Notes: generated by a model from the sequence alone, not told the origin. Shown: positions 40,691 through 52,858, counted from the stretch's first letter. The stretch is DNA of 64,000 nt from Malania oleifera (GCF_029873635.1 NC_080428.1:61553957-61617956); one strand, 5' to 3'. Numbers and translations are program-made.

Positions 40691-42120
40691 ATGAATTCCA
40701 AGGGAAAGGACATCATAGTTGGAGGGGATAATCACGTGGATACTTCGAGTGAGAATGATGTCGATGCCTCGACAGTGCTGCGAAGTATAGTGCGACAGAC
40801 TAGGAAGGAAACCCGTTGGGACTCTAGAGAGTAGGATTAGCCACCGGTTGGACGAGGTTGCACTTTTTAGCAGTTTACCTAGACGAATCCATTGGCATCT
40901 GCAGGAGGAGCGAACCCGATCGCAGCTGAAGATTGGGTTTAAGAGATTGAGGAACTATTGGATGTGCTAGAGTGCATGAAGGAGTAGAAGGTGTGGTATA
41001 CCACTTTGAAATTAGTGGGGGAAGTGAAGAGGTGGTGGAGATCAGCAAAGCTGATGGAGGAACAATGGCCAGGACCTGCGACTATAACCTGGAGCTATTG
41101 CAGGGAGGTTTTCTTTAACAGGTACTTCTTTATTGCTATCAGAGAGGCTAAGGCAGACGAGTTCCCAAATCTGGCTCAGGGACACTTGACCATATAGTAG
41201 TACACAACCAAGTTTATGGAGCTATCCCGCTTCGCTCCATACATGATCCCAGACAAGCCGAAGAAAGCCGAGAGATTTGAGAAGAGTTTGAGGCAGGGAA
41301 TACGCGCACAAGTGGTGGTGTTGTTGACTCAGAGTTTTTTGATTTGGTGGACAAGGCCATGGCAGTTGAGGCCAGTATCCAAGCGGATGAGAGAGCAGTG
41401 AACCAGAAGAAGAGGCCTTTGCATCAGGGGTTTCAGACTAGCACCAGCCAAAGTTCATGGAGGAGGCTTGGTAATTTCATGGGCCAACGGCAAGAGATGT
41501 GATATCGAGCCTATTAGGAGAATCCACCACATTCTACCTATCCTAGATGCCATCAGAGGCATTGGGTGAGTGCAGGGGTGGACCAGCTAGCTGCTACCGG
41601 TGTGGTGAGGCTGGACATATGGAGCAAGACTGCCGCACGAAGTTGACTCACACTCCTCCACAGCATCAGTATCGGGGAGGTAACCAGGCACCCCGAGATA
41701 GTCACCAGAGGGGTACCGCTCAGGTGCGGGTGTACTCGCTTATGCTAAGAGGTGCGGAGAACGCCGGCGATATGGTGACAAGTACTATTTTCATTTTGTC
41801 AAATAGTGTTGTTGTGTTATTTGATTTAGGCGCAACACACTCTTTCGTATCTCGAGGATGGGTTAAATTGTGCAGGGTAGAGATTTAGTTGTTAGATGCC
41901 AAGTTAGGTGTGGTCACGCCGGCAAGGTCAGTTGTGGTGTGTAGTAAGGTGATCAGAGACTACCTAGTGGAGATTCAGGGGAGAATGCTGCCTACTAGCT
42001 TAATTTTTTTTTACATGCATGGGTTCGACGTCATTTTGGGGATGGACTGGCTAGCATCCAACTATGCGAGTATCGATTGCCACAGGAAGGATGAAGTGTT
42101 CAGACCTTCAGGGGAGTAGG
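40691..42120 (+). pseudogene. Gypsy gag and protease, broken
   Basis: The likely gag ATG is at about 40691 (MNSKGKD), with an in-frame TAG soon after. Later pieces show the capsid region (WWRSAKLMEEQWPGPATITW at about 41031) and a CCHC zinc knuckle CYRCGEAGHMEQDC at about 41594. The protease active-site region FDLGATHSFVS (about 41823) has Leu where Ser or Thr is usual, and HGFDVILGMDWLASNYA follows at about 42015. Several stop codons interrupt the frame. Confidence 0.8.
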
Positions 42121-42199
42121 AGTTTAAATTCGTCGGGTCGTGTGTGCGCTTTACACCACAAATCCTTTTAGCAATTCAGGCAAAGAAGTTATTTATGGA

Positions 42200-43134
42200 G
42201 GGTAGTTAGGGGTACCTTGCATTTGTAAAAGAAGCACCGAAGGAGAGACTTAAGTTGGGGGATATCCCAGTGATAAGAGAGTTCTTAGATGTTTTTCTTG
42301 AGAACTTATTGGGATTGCCTCCTGATTGCAAGGTGGAGTCTACCATTGAGTTAACTCCAGGGGCAGCCCCAATTTCTAAGACTCCATACAGAATGACTCT
42401 GGCCGAATTAAAGGAGCTAAAGGAGCAGTTGTAGGAACTACTTGACAAGGAGTTCATCAGACCGAGCGTGTCACCCTGGGGAGCACTAGTGTTGTTTGTA
42501 AAGAAGAAAGATGGGTTGATGAGGATGAACATCAACTACAGGGAAATTAATAAGATGACAGTGAAGAAGTACCCGTTACCCCGTATTGACGATCTGTTTG
42601 ACTAGTTAAAGGGGTTTCCTCCAAGATCGTTCTGCGATCCGAGTATCATGAGGTGAAGGTTAAATCAGAGGATGTACTAAAGACGGATTTCCAGACCAAG
42701 TATGACCATTACTACTTTTTTGTTATGTTGTTCTGTTTGACAAATGCTCCAGCAGTATTTATGGATCTGATGAATAGGGTCTTCCACTAGTATTTGGACT
42801 AGTTCTTGGTAGTGTTTATTGACACTATATTGGTGTATTTAAAGAGCCAGAGAAACACGAGAAACATCTGAGGATAATGCTTCAGGTGCTGAGAGAAGGA
42901 AAGCTATTTGCTAAATTTAAGAAATGCGAATTCTAGCTGGAACAGGTTGCATTTCTAGGACATGTACTGTCTAGGGAAGGAATTTTAGTGGACCCGAGCA
43001 AAGTGGAGGCGATAGTTGATTGGGCGAGATCAAAAAACGTGCATGAGGTTAGAAGTTTCTTAGGTCTGACAGGATACTATCGCCGGTTCATTGAGGGGTT
43101 TTCGAGGCTATCAGGTCCTCTGACGTAGCTTACG
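42200..43134 (+). pseudogene. Gypsy reverse transcriptase, N-terminal to thumb, broken
   Basis: Recognisable pieces are TPYRMTLAELKELKEQL near 42382, a [16 protein letters not shown] box near 42505, the catalytic region as VFIDTILVYL near 42815 (Asp of the usual IDD changed to Thr), [11 protein letters not shown] near 42953 and [19 protein letters not shown] near 43060. The frame then stops at the solo-LTR insertion (43135) and resumes at 45164. Confidence 0.8.
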
Positions 43135-45158
43135 TGTAACGACCCGACCCTTTATACGGATCCAGGTGTCACTCACTTATACTAAATACATTTACCTGCT
43201 CAAGATACGTAAACAACCTACCCTAACCAAGGATATACGGTTATAAATCATACATAATTTCGATGTAAATGTCGCGGAAAAACATAAACATCCACTGGGA
43301 TTTCTATTAGTCTTATACCTGAGTTTACTAATACATCTACAATTACATAAATCCATACATATAATAAATCCTGTAATTACAATCCTTCAGAAAAGAACTT
43401 CTTCTAAGTTTAATATAGGATTCGAAGGCTTACGTAAGCTAAACCCAAAAATAGTCTCCCTGGACCCTTTAGCTACTAGGACCGACGTACTGATGGACTT
43501 GAAAACAAAGGTTGTATAATAGGGTGAGACACCTCTCAATAAGGAAGAAAGTGTTACAACAGTGTGTGACTGCATATTTGCACGTTTTCATACAAACTCA
43601 TACGTTTGAAACATTTGTTTATAATACTGTAACATATAACATTTATCTGCATATCAAAAATTTAAATCATGCATATGATTATTGGAACAACAACCAGCTT
43701 ATCATACATGTATTGCCTATTTACCCCGTGGCACGGGTTGTGCACTGATATCTCCAATAATGCCCTATTCGTGCAAACATTTGTCGAGTATCTATATATA
43801 GTCTGACTGCCTCCATCTAGTTTATTGTTTCACCAATGGTTTCATTACTCCTGCTAGCCAACTATCTATGTACCCACGCTGATTTTAAACATGAGTGGTT
43901 GCACTGTACCCTTCTAGCTGAGGAATTCCCTGCCATTGGGAGTCTTTCAACTCCATTAATGAAGCTTTTTCAAGTTCTTACATTGGAGTATCTTTCAACT
44001 CCTTTAGTAGCAAACTGTGGTTTCATTTATCATATATACAATTTATAGCAAAATATAGTAACTTGTGCAATTTCAGTATTTTCACAAATTCAAACAATCA
44101 CATCGGGTTCAAACCGGTGTCTATCCGCTCAGTTTACCCTCTTTACATATATACAACTCAGTGTATAATCGGCCTCTGTTTTCCACATTTTCAGTATAAC
44201 AAATTGGAACTCCGTTTTCATAATCTATATCAATAGTTTAGAAAATTCATACATATCCATTTCAACATATATCACACGAGTTTAGTCCAAAAATCTACTA
44301 AACGATAAAAATCCAGTAAACAACATTTAAATGAAAAAGTAAAGGATTCAAACATCTCCTATTACAATATAAATGCAAATAAGTAATTTTCATAAGATTT
44401 AGATCGTATGCCAAAATCCTCGTTTTTACCAAAATTCGTAAAATCGTAAAACCGACATTTCTACTCAGTAAAATTTAGCAAATAAGTAGTTAAATCATAT
44501 ATAAATATAAACTAGCTTTTTAGTAGTTTAATTTTCCAAAATTGCTGTTGTAATCGATTTCCCCTTACCCTTAAACTCGAAACGAAATTACGTACAAAAT
44601 CGATCCAATATGACAACCCGAGATCCTGGAAACCTAAAACCACAGAACATAACCTTACTATAATTTTGACTACTATCCAAATATCCAATCAACATTGAGA
44701 TCAGATCCTTACCTCAATTTTTGGAAAAAATCCAAAAATCTTCGAAACGACGATCCGATCCACTAAAATTTTAGAGTTTCCTCTTCTGATCCACGCAGTA
44801 CCCTCCGTTTTTAGAAACAGACGACAAACGATGAAGAATTTTAGAGAGAGAGAGAGAGAGAACCGCAGGTTAAAGAGAGAGAGAGAGAGCTTTTGGAAGA
44901 AACTTAGCCCTTAAGCAACTCAAAATGAATATTTATAAGGCCTTTGACCAAGTCTAACTCGTTGACGAGGCGGCGTCTTCATGGATGAATCCACCACACA
45001 GCTCGTCGATTAGGCCATACCTTCGTCGCCGAGCCTAATCCTAATATTTTTACTGACCTGCTCGATATTTCCCCACGTCGACGAGGATCTGAAGGACTTC
45101 ATCGACGAATGTGACCCTTCGTCGACGAACCCTGCTTATACGGGTTTGGGTCTCTGCA
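43135..45158 (-). mobile_element. Solo LTR (Tekay-like), inverted, in the Gypsy RT/RNase H junction
   Basis: The plus strand begins TGTAACGACCCGACCC and ends GTCTCTGCA, 2024 bp, with an exact TTACG duplication at 43130-43134 and 45159-45163. In minus orientation the end reads GGGTCGGGTCGTTACA, as in Tekay-type LTRs, and a TATA-like TTATAAATA lies at about 44930. Near the minus-strand start, the U3 has repeated TCGTCGACGA-like motifs (44950-45130). (GA)n tracts are at 44844-44892. No internal domain remains, which indicates LTR-LTR recombination. Confidence 0.88.
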
Positions 45159-45163
45159 TTACG

Positions 45164-46250
45164 AGAAAGAACCAGAAGTTTGATTGGACTAGTGAATGCA
45201 TGCAGAGTTTTCAAGAATTGAAGCAATGACTAGTCACTACCCCAGTGTTGACCATTTCATCAGGAGAGGGTGGATTTGTGATCTACAATGACGCATCTCA
45301 GAAAAGACTCGGGTGTGTCTTAATGCAGCAAGGAAAAGTTATTGCGTACGCTTATCGCCAACTCAAGGAGTACAAGAAGAATTATTTGACGCACGACTTG
45401 GAGCTGGCAGTTGTAGTTTTTACATTAAAGATATGGAGGCACTACCTATATGATGAAAAGTGCGAGATTTTTACTAATCATAAGAGCCTTAAATACTTTT
45501 TCACCTAGAAGGAATTGAACATGAGACAGAGAAGTTGAATTGAGTGGATTAAGGATAACGACTGTACCATTAGTTACCACCTAGGAAAGGCTAATGTGGT
45601 AGCTGATGTTTTGAGTCGAAAGTCGGTGGGTGCGCTAGTTTCAGCGGTTGTTTTACAACATTAGATCAGGATGGACCTGGAAAGGGTGGGTGTAGAGTTA
45701 GTAGAAGGGAATTCACAGGTGTTTGTTTCTGGATTTGTAGAATTGTGCCTGACATGTCAGTAGGTAAAAGTAGAGCACTAGAGGACAGCGGGATCACTGC
45801 AACCACTTGATATCCCTAAGCTAAAGTGGGGGCATATCTTGATGAATTTCGTATCGAGGTTGCTTTCAGCGGTGCATGAATAGAATGCCATCTGGGTAAT
45901 AGTGGATCGGCAGATGAAGACTGCGCACTTCGTTCCAATCAGAATTAGTTATTCTATAAATAGGTTGGCAGAGCTTTATGTGTAGGAGATTGTATGACTT
46001 CATGGCGTCCTGGTTTCCATGGTTTTAGATCCAGATCCACGGTTCACCTCTTAGTTTTGGAAGAGTTTGGAGGATGCCTTGAGATCTCAACTCACTTTCA
46101 GTACCGCGTTTCACCTGCAGACGGATGGGCAGTTCGAGAGGACCATTCAGATTCTAGAGGATATGCTGCAGGCATGTGTGCTGAATTTTGAGAATGATTA
46201 GGTAAAAGGATTGATTAGCGAATTTCAAGGACAAAATTCTTTTAAGAAGG
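45164..46250 (+). pseudogene. Gypsy RNase H and shortened integrase
   Basis: RNase H runs from TSECMQSFQELKQ through [60 protein letters not shown] and [12 protein letters not shown] (45245-45508), then YHLGKANVVADVLSRK. After that only parts of integrase remain: a trace around 45760-45990 and the HLQTDGQFERTIQILEDM region near 46110. The zinc-binding and part of the core domain are missing, so an internal deletion has occurred. Confidence 0.8.
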
Positions 46251-46351
46251 GAAGAATGTATAACTTGGAAAAAAAATTATTATCATTATTAATTAATTAA
46301 TTAAATAAACATGATTAAATTAAAGTAATTAAATAAATACTATAATGGATA

Positions 46352-46506
46352 GGTTGGGTCTGGAGAATGGTTGGCACTTCATCTTCTCTTTCAGCAGTGA
46401 TCAGAATGGTGTTGTCAGACTATCCTGGAAGGGGAAGATCAACAGCTTGATCTTGTAGTTTGTAGATAAGCTGATGGTGAAGAGTAGCCATGTAAGCAGA
46501 TGATAT
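46352..46506 (-). repeat. Inverted copy of part of the movement-protein region at the left end of the viral insert
   Basis: The reverse complement of 46352-46506 matches 47218 to about 47367 almost base for base. For example, GCAGATGATATC at 46496-46507 faces GATATCATCTGC at 47219-47230. The join to the primer-site region shares the bases TATC with it, a microhomology. It is therefore not a normal viral end. Confidence 0.85.
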
Positions 46507-46601
46507 CAGAGCCATGTTCTTTCCTGGAGACTAAGAGAGTTAAGATCATAGAAGTGATTTTTAGAAGAACGAGGTACAAATAGTTTAAGGGGAAACTTGC
46601 A

Positions 46602-47891
46602 AACCATGGATACACCTTCTTCTGACAATTGTTTTTCTTCTTTCATCTCCCTTCCTCCCTCCATTAAAAGAACTACTTCTTCCAAAATTACCAACCTAGT
46701 AGAATACTCTTATATTCCTGATTCTGCTCAAATCCAAGAAACCTCCTTTCCTCTCTTGTAAATCCTTACAATATTTTCAGAAGAAATAAACCTTTAGCCG
46801 ACCAAGTCTATACTCTTCTTATATCTCATAACTGACCTCAAGTTAAGGAGTTTGTTTAGACTACAGCCCTTGATAAGTGTCTTATCCTAGCCCCTTCTAG
46901 AGAACAGTATATTGATCTTGAACTTGATCAAGATCTGATCAACCAATGGATAAGAGAAGGTTATACTCACCTTCACTTTGGTGCTGTTCGACTTCTTCTC
47001 ACCTTACATGGCAGAAAAGGACTTCCTGTTACAGTAAGAATCACTCTTCTCAACACCACTTATACTCAGTATGAGCATGCTGCAATTGGAACTTCTCTCA
47101 CTACACTTCAAGCTGGAAGTGTCTGCCTCACCTTTTCCCCGAATTTCAATATTCCTTTAAGGGATAAGAATCTGAAGAACTACATAAAAGTTCAGCTTCA
47201 AATCACTGGTGCTCCTTAGATATCATCTGCTTACATGGCTACTCTTCACCATCAACTTATCTACAGACTACAAGATCATGCTGTTGATCTTCCAATTCCG
47301 GGACAGTCTGACAACACCATTCTGATCACTGCTAAAAGAGAAGATGAAGTGCCAACCATTCTGCAGATTCCACGACAAATCCCCAGAGACGAATTAAAGC
47401 AACTGATCCCTCTGGAGTGGATTACCAACTATGAACAACTTCACCAGCAGTCAATACCTATTCATATTTCAGATCCAAAGTTCTAGAGACTTCCATATGG
47501 AACCGTAAAAACGGTGTTTGAGCCAAAATATGGTGCTTCTTCCAGCACTCCACCTGTCTTCCAGTCCTTGATGATGAAGCCTGTCACTTTTGAAGATGAC
47601 ATTCCCATTGACAGTATCAATCCAGATGGATCTCCCATCTATGCTGACAAGATTAATGGCCACTTTATCGGGGATGTCGACTCTATGATGTGTGATCCAG
47701 ATTGTGACTGCCACAAATCACACCAGAAAGAAACCAAACCATCCTGTAAACCTTTTTCTCCTCAAAGAAAGCCTGATGACCCAAGCAGCCTATGGATAGG
47801 AATCCGGTGTCCAGATCCTAAACCAAAACCTTTATGGATCTATGACAGAGCACTTGAAATTCTTCATCAAGAAGGATTACTTCCTCCATAA
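46602..47891 (+). pseudogene. Pararetrovirus movement-protein-like region, broken
   Basis: The first ATG after the leader is at about 46602 and its frame ends at 46761. Movement-protein-like sequence follows in several pieces: REGYTHLHFGAVRLLLTLHG at about 46950, then frames 47235-47486 and 47514-47891. The last contains KYGASSSTPPVFQSLMM and a Cys-rich CDPDCDCH segment at about 47694. Stops at 47218 and 47484 and shifts divide it. Assignment comes from position upstream of the coat protein and overall similarity to the movement-protein part of caulimovirid polyproteins; it is an inference. Confidence 0.6.
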
Positions 47892-47942
47892 GAACCTGAC
47901 CCAGTACCTACCCAAATCCAGACCCAACCTAGTCCTTGTTTT

Positions 47943-49751
47943 ATGGCTTCTCCATATGACAAAAATTTTCCACCCCTGGAACCCAGAACACATCCAAAAT
48001 TAAACATTCATTCTAGACCTTTTGTTCAAAACACTAAAGTTCAACCAGATGGCTCCAGAAAGCCTCCCACTCAAGCAGAGCAAGTTCTAAATTGGCAAAC
48101 TCTGAATGCTAGATCTCAGAATTCAACTTTATCTTCCATTGATCATAAAGTTGACAAACTTATTTCTCATGCACTCAAATAAATCAAAGGCTTGATCATT
48201 TTGATTCTCAACTTAATGAGATGTACACTAGCCTGGAAAGAAGGATTGCTAATCTTGATATTGAGCTCAGACGATACATTGATGAAGGATATTTTTTACC
48301 TATGTTCAATCAGAAGGAGTTTGAGATTAACAAACTCAAAGATCAATTATCTAAGATGGAACGAGATCTCCATCGTCCTCCTCCAGTATCCTATGTCCCT
48401 AAATCCTTTCCATATTCACCATCCTATTCCTCTTTCCCATCTCATTCACCACCGTCTCCCTCTTACATGCTAGATTATTCCAAACATTTCAAATCCACAG
48501 CTGAAATGCTCAAAAGAAATTCTCTCCTACCACCCTTCAAACCTTCCTCTTCAAGATCCTCAGCTCTGCCCAAAACAGAATCCTCCAATCCCACTTTTGT
48601 TGACCAAAAGTTCAAACAACCTTTTCCATCCCAGGATCAGCCACCATCAATGCTTGCTGACAATATTCCAACTATCTCTAAAGCATCCACTGAAGAAAAT
48701 GACAGTGATGTTTCCACTGAAGCATTGTCAGAAGCCTTGTCCACATCAGATGACGAGATTATAGATCTCTCACATATGCTTATGGCAACACCAACTGACC
48801 CTGGATCATCCAGAACCCAGGAATTCAATGAACAGACTGAGACTACAACTCCCATTGTAAAAGAACCCATTGAAGTTGAATCAGCCCCGGCAACCCTGGT
48901 TGATTCAGTCCTAAAGCAATTTGTTCCCTAGAATGGTCCTTGGTTCTCATTTGAAGGTCTATCACCAACTAAATGGAGAGATAGAATTGGAGAATTTGGT
49001 GCTTGGATTGACCTCCAACTATCTAAACCAAGAAACAATCTTGAGACTGTTCTATTTGAATTCGTTTCTAGATTCACTGGAACATTAAGAGATTGGTTTC
49101 AAAGTCTTGGTGAATATAGACAGCTGACGTTCATTAGATCGCAGTCTCCTTCTCAAGCCCTTGGTGTTCTTTATCGAGAATTTATTGGAGACCCTGATAC
49201 TCATGCTAATGAAGTTAGACAGGAATTCTTTGAAATGAGATGTTGTTCGTTAAAAAGAAAAATCTTGATTTTCATTATCAAAGAATGTACAGACGTTATT
49301 ATCTTCTTGGCCAAATGAATGATGAAAACCTCAGACAGGTCTATATTAATTCTCTCCTAGAAGACATTCAACTTGAACTACAAGAAAGCTCTCTGCTCTT
49401 CAAAGATCTTTAAGAGATATTTCTCTTGGAGAAATTCACCAACTTGCTTTAGCCTCTCTTGAGAAATTATGTGACACTCATCAACTATTCTTGAAGATGA
49501 TGAAACAGAACCACAAGTTCACTAAACAATGCAAGAAGTCGTATCTTCAAATCAAATGCAAAGAAAAGGATTGCATCTGTAGTCTTAAAAAGAAGAAACA
49601 CTTCAAAGATTATGGTTCTGACAAAAGATTCAGGAAAAATTCCAGGAAAAGAAAGAAATTCAGATTGTTCAAGAAGAAGGATCAACAAGGACATGACAAA
49701 TCTCCTTGATGTTTCATTTGCAAAAGGAAAGGACACTATGCCAAACAGTGC
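47943..49751 (+). pseudogene. Pararetrovirus coat-protein region and zinc knuckle, broken
   Basis: Frames 47943-48182 and 48221-48931 cover a coiled-coil-like and Ser/Pro-rich segment. From 48932 a capsid-like region follows (WRDRIGEFGAWIDLQLSK near 48973, LRDWFQSLGEYRQL near 49087). A Lys/Arg-rich stretch at 49491-49709 ends in the nucleocapsid knuckle CFICKRKGHYAKQC (49710-49751). A TGA at 49707-49709 lies directly before the first Cys, in frame. Other stops and a shift near 49240 separate the pieces. Lys-rich tail plus CCHC is the usual nucleic-acid-binding end of caulimovirid coat proteins. Confidence 0.75.
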
Positions 49752-49754
49752 CCG

Positions 49755-50279
49755 ATGAACATAACAAAGTCTGCGAAACTCGCCCAACAATTACAAGCCA
49801 AAGATCTTGATGCAGATGCTGAATCTGTCCTATCAAAACAAGAAGAAATAATTGAAGAAACAATCCTTGTCCTCACTGATTTTGAAAATTCCGATTTAGA
49901 AAACGATTCCCAGTCAGAGGAAATATTCAATATCCAGCCTATTCTATCATCTGAAAACTCTCAGATAAGTCCTCATATTCAAATCCAGCTTCTTCCTGAA
50001 AAGTATGGTAAACCCATACCTGCTGTTGCATTTATTGATACGAGATCCCATAAGACCATGGTTAATCCAAAAGTCCTACCATCAGATTGTTGGTCTTCCC
50101 ATACTCAATTCTTTAGAGCTGTAAATGACCAGATTTTCACTACCACCTTGATTTCCAAAAGAAAAATTGGGATTAAACTTCTTCCTAATTGCATCATTTG
50201 GACTCACGTCATTGGAAGTCCACTTCTTAAAAAAGATGTTTTTTTAGGATGGGATGTCACTGTCTTTCAAAATCCCTAA
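49755..50279 (+). pseudogene. Pararetrovirus aspartic protease region, active site altered
   Basis: The 174-codon frame continues that of the zinc knuckle. After an acidic linker (LTDFENSDLENDSQSEE) comes the retropepsin-like core: KPIPAVAFIDTRSHKTM, IGIKLLPNCIIWTHVIG and KDVFLGWDV. The active-site triplet is Asp-Thr-Arg at 50037-50045, where Asp-Thr/Ser-Gly is normal, so catalysis should be lost. The frame ends in TAA at 50277-50279 and the RT continues in another frame from about 50249. Confidence 0.78.
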
Positions 50280-51325
50280 GGATTCTTCCTATAGGAATTC
50301 GGTGCAAAAAAGAATTCAAAGCCTTTACCCTGATCGACAAGATTTATTCTCTTTCCTATTCCTTTCCTAACTTCCAACCCATACAAAAACAGTTGTTGAA
50401 ACTTTGTGCTGAAAGTCATGATCAGTTCATCCATAATCATCCCCTCTGGAAAAACCCATATTTCTTCATTCACATCCCCTTCAAACTCAATGAAGATATA
50501 AGTCCAACCAATGCCACCCATCCGGGTATGACTCCATCAGATCTTAAGCTTGCTAGAGAAGAATGTCATTCATTATTACTACAAGGTTTAATTGAATCAA
50601 CCAATTCCTTTTGGGCATGCCAAGCAATTTACATTGAAAAAAGATCAGAAAAGATCAGGAGAAAGAAAAGATTGGTTATTGATTACAAGTCATTAAATGT
50701 GTTTATTAGGGATGATAAGTTCCCTATTCCAAAGGCCATAACTCAGTTCATCCATCTTGCTGAAGCCATGATATTTTCTAAGTTTGATCTAAAAGGAGCG
50801 TTTTGGCAACTTGGAATTCATCCGGATGATAGATTCAAAACAACCTTCTGTATTCCAAATGAACAGTTCCAATGGACTGTTTTACCATTCGAATTGAAGA
50901 TTGCACCATCACTGTTTCAAAAGGCAATGACCAGGATTTTCAATCCTATCCTGCATAGTACTTTGATCTACATTGATGACATCTTATTATTTTCCAAAAG
51001 TCATGCAGATCATTATCACCTCCTTGGACATTTTCACCAGCTGGCCTCACAATTTGGGATTATACTGTTAGAAAAGAAAAGTATGATTGGACAACACGAA
51101 ATTGATTTTTTGGGAATGAAGATATCCCATGGAACCATCTGCCCAGGTCCTTATCTTGCTGAACAATTATCACAATTTCCTGATGATAATCTTTCTGTTA
51201 AAGAAATACAACAATTTCTTAGCATCATTAATTACATCAGAGACTTTATCTCGCATGCAAGTCAATTCACCAGTTCCCTATCACAGCTATTGAAAAAGAA
51301 ACCACCCCCATGGGGCCCTGACTAG
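50249..51325 (+). pseudogene. Pararetrovirus reverse transcriptase
   Basis: This is the longest intact viral frame, 358 codons. RT landmarks are THPGMTPSDLKLAREEC, KKRLVIDYKSLN, KFDLKGAFWQLGIHPDDRFK, WTVLPFELKIAPSLFQKAM and the catalytic YIDDILLFSK with an unbroken YIDD at 50969-50980. IDFLGMKISHG and QQFLSIINYIRDFI follow in the thumb. A TAG at 51323 ends the frame, and RNase H follows in the same frame. The domain is well kept, but the flanking protease and RNase H are interrupted. Confidence 0.88.
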
Positions 51326-52063
51326 ACACGAGCTGTCAGACACCTCAAAAAAGCTGCAAAGGAGCCACCGCCTCTGACTATTCCATCCACAGGAAATCTT
51401 ATCCTCTAGTCAGACGCTAGTGACCATTATTGGGGTGCTTTACTGCTTGAAGATAAGGACAACAAAATATCCTATTGTGGATATGCAAGTGGAGAATTCA
51501 AAGAATCCCAGAAGCATTATCACACTGTGTTCAAAGAGATTATTGCAGTAAAAAATGGAATTCAGAAATTTGACTTCTATGTCAGATCAAAGCACTTCAC
51601 AATCGAAATGGATAACTCATCTTTCCCAAAGATGCTTGAATTTCGGAACAAGATTCTCCCTGATCCACAGATTCTCAGACTGAAAGATTGGTTTTCCAGA
51701 TATGACTTCTCTGTGAAGCATATAAAAGGCGACCACAATGTTCTTGCCGAAATGTTATCTCGCCCTCGGAAAACTTCCTTCCTTATATCCAGACACCGAG
51801 CCATTCCGCTTATCCTCATGGCCTCATCATCCTCTTCATCCCCAGATATCCTCTTTCTTGATGCCTCTACCCAGATACAATTCCCTCCAGAAATACTTCC
51901 TAAGACCAATGATGCATCCAAAATCAAATCCTATGCAAAGACCTTCTATGGCTACTATGCTAGCCTGATAGACCATCATCTAACCTTCCCATCATACCCT
52001 TTCCTCAATCCTTACATTATCAAACCATCATCCTTTAATACTCATGTATTATGGTATATATAG
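51326..52063 (+). pseudogene. Pararetrovirus RNase H, interrupted
   Basis: In the same frame as the RT, the RNase H shows SDASDHYWGALLLEDKDN (first catalytic Asp) after a TAG at 51407-51409, then SQKHYHTVFKEIIAVKNGIQ (catalytic Glu), TIEMDNSSFPKMLEF and DWFSRYDFSVKHIKGDHN with LSRP at about 51758. The frame runs on to a stop at 52061-52063 with no recognised domain. Two nonsense codons separate it from an open RT. Confidence 0.85.
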
Positions 52064-52171
52064 TATATCTCTGTTTTGTAGGTACATACTGTATTCCTCC
52101 CACTTCAGGAGACGTACGCTCATCTTGATGATCCAGCCAATTAGAAATCCCAGCCAATCTGCAATCATTCG

Positions 52172-52189
52172 GCAGATTCCACGACAAAT
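52172..52189 (+). repeat. 18-bp patch of movement-region sequence at the right end of the viral insert
   Basis: GCAGATTCCACGACAAAT here is identical to 47363-47380, while the bases on either side differ. It lies 17 bp from the return to Gypsy LTR sequence and looks like filler DNA copied during end joining. Confidence 0.7.
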
Positions 52190-52852
52190 TTATGATATCC
52201 TCTGGGTATATATATATATAAGTAAAGCAAATAAATCTTCCAAAGGAAGATTCATTTTCCATTTCACGATATAGAGAGCAGGCGTCTCTCTCTTTCTCTC
52301 CTCCGCCTTCCCTCTCTCTCTTTTCTCGATTTCCTTGGCCAAACGTGCGCCGATCGAAGAACAGAAAATACCCCTGAGTTTCATTCTCCGCCACCGACAT
52401 TTTAACCAGAGTGGATTTGTCATAGAAGCGTCGTAGGCACCACTCCTGGGATAAGGTAAACTCACTCACTCTCCTCAATTTCTCCTCAATCTTTAGCCAA
52501 ACTGACGATTAGAAATTACCACGTTGATCTAGGAGCATTTCTCTACAAGTCTAGCGGAGTAGATTTTTGAACTGGACTTTCCAGACACCACTCCAAGGCT
52601 AGGGTAAGATTTAGGGAATTAAGCAAATTTGATGTTTTTGAAAGTTTTATTATTTATTTGAAATTTGTGGGTTTAGGAAATGTTTAAATAGTATTTTACC
52701 CGGGATTGAGTTGATTAAATTAGGATTTATGAATTTAAGGTTCGTGTGAGCGCTATAGGCGCAGTTTTGGGATTCTTGCAAGTGTAGTTTCGGGAAAACA
52801 GATAAGGGGATTAAGTTAAGTCAGGCTTTTATTAAGTTTGAACCGATTAAAT

Positions 52853-52858
<6 letters not shown>

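Larger units (their letters stand above)
46352..52206 (+). mobile_element. Endogenous pararetrovirus (Caulimoviridae-like), decayed, about 5.9 kb
   Basis: Between the halves of the Gypsy 3' LTR lies sequence with no LTRs of its own. The gene order is that of a plant pararetrovirus: movement-protein-like region, coat-protein region with Lys-rich tail, one CCHC knuckle, aspartic protease, RT, RNase H; no integrase. A tRNA-Met-type primer site (TATCAGAGCC, 46504-46513) precedes the coding part, and a TATA-like TATATATAG at about 52055 follows it. Genus cannot be fixed by eye. It is interrupted by stops and frameshifts throughout, and both ends are rearranged. These ancient insertions are common in plant genomes and this one cannot yield a virus. 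Confidence 0.85.

Noticed and set aside
46501-46513. TGATATCAGAGCC as a complete primer-binding site of the viral insert
   Set aside because: Only TATCAGAGCC fits the tRNA-Met complement; the first bases come from the reversed movement-region piece. I keep it as a partial site only.
52035-52478. 147-codon minus-strand frame
   Set aside because: It crosses the viral/LTR border; the LTR half also appears as a frame in the 5' LTR, so it is a by-product of LTR sequence.
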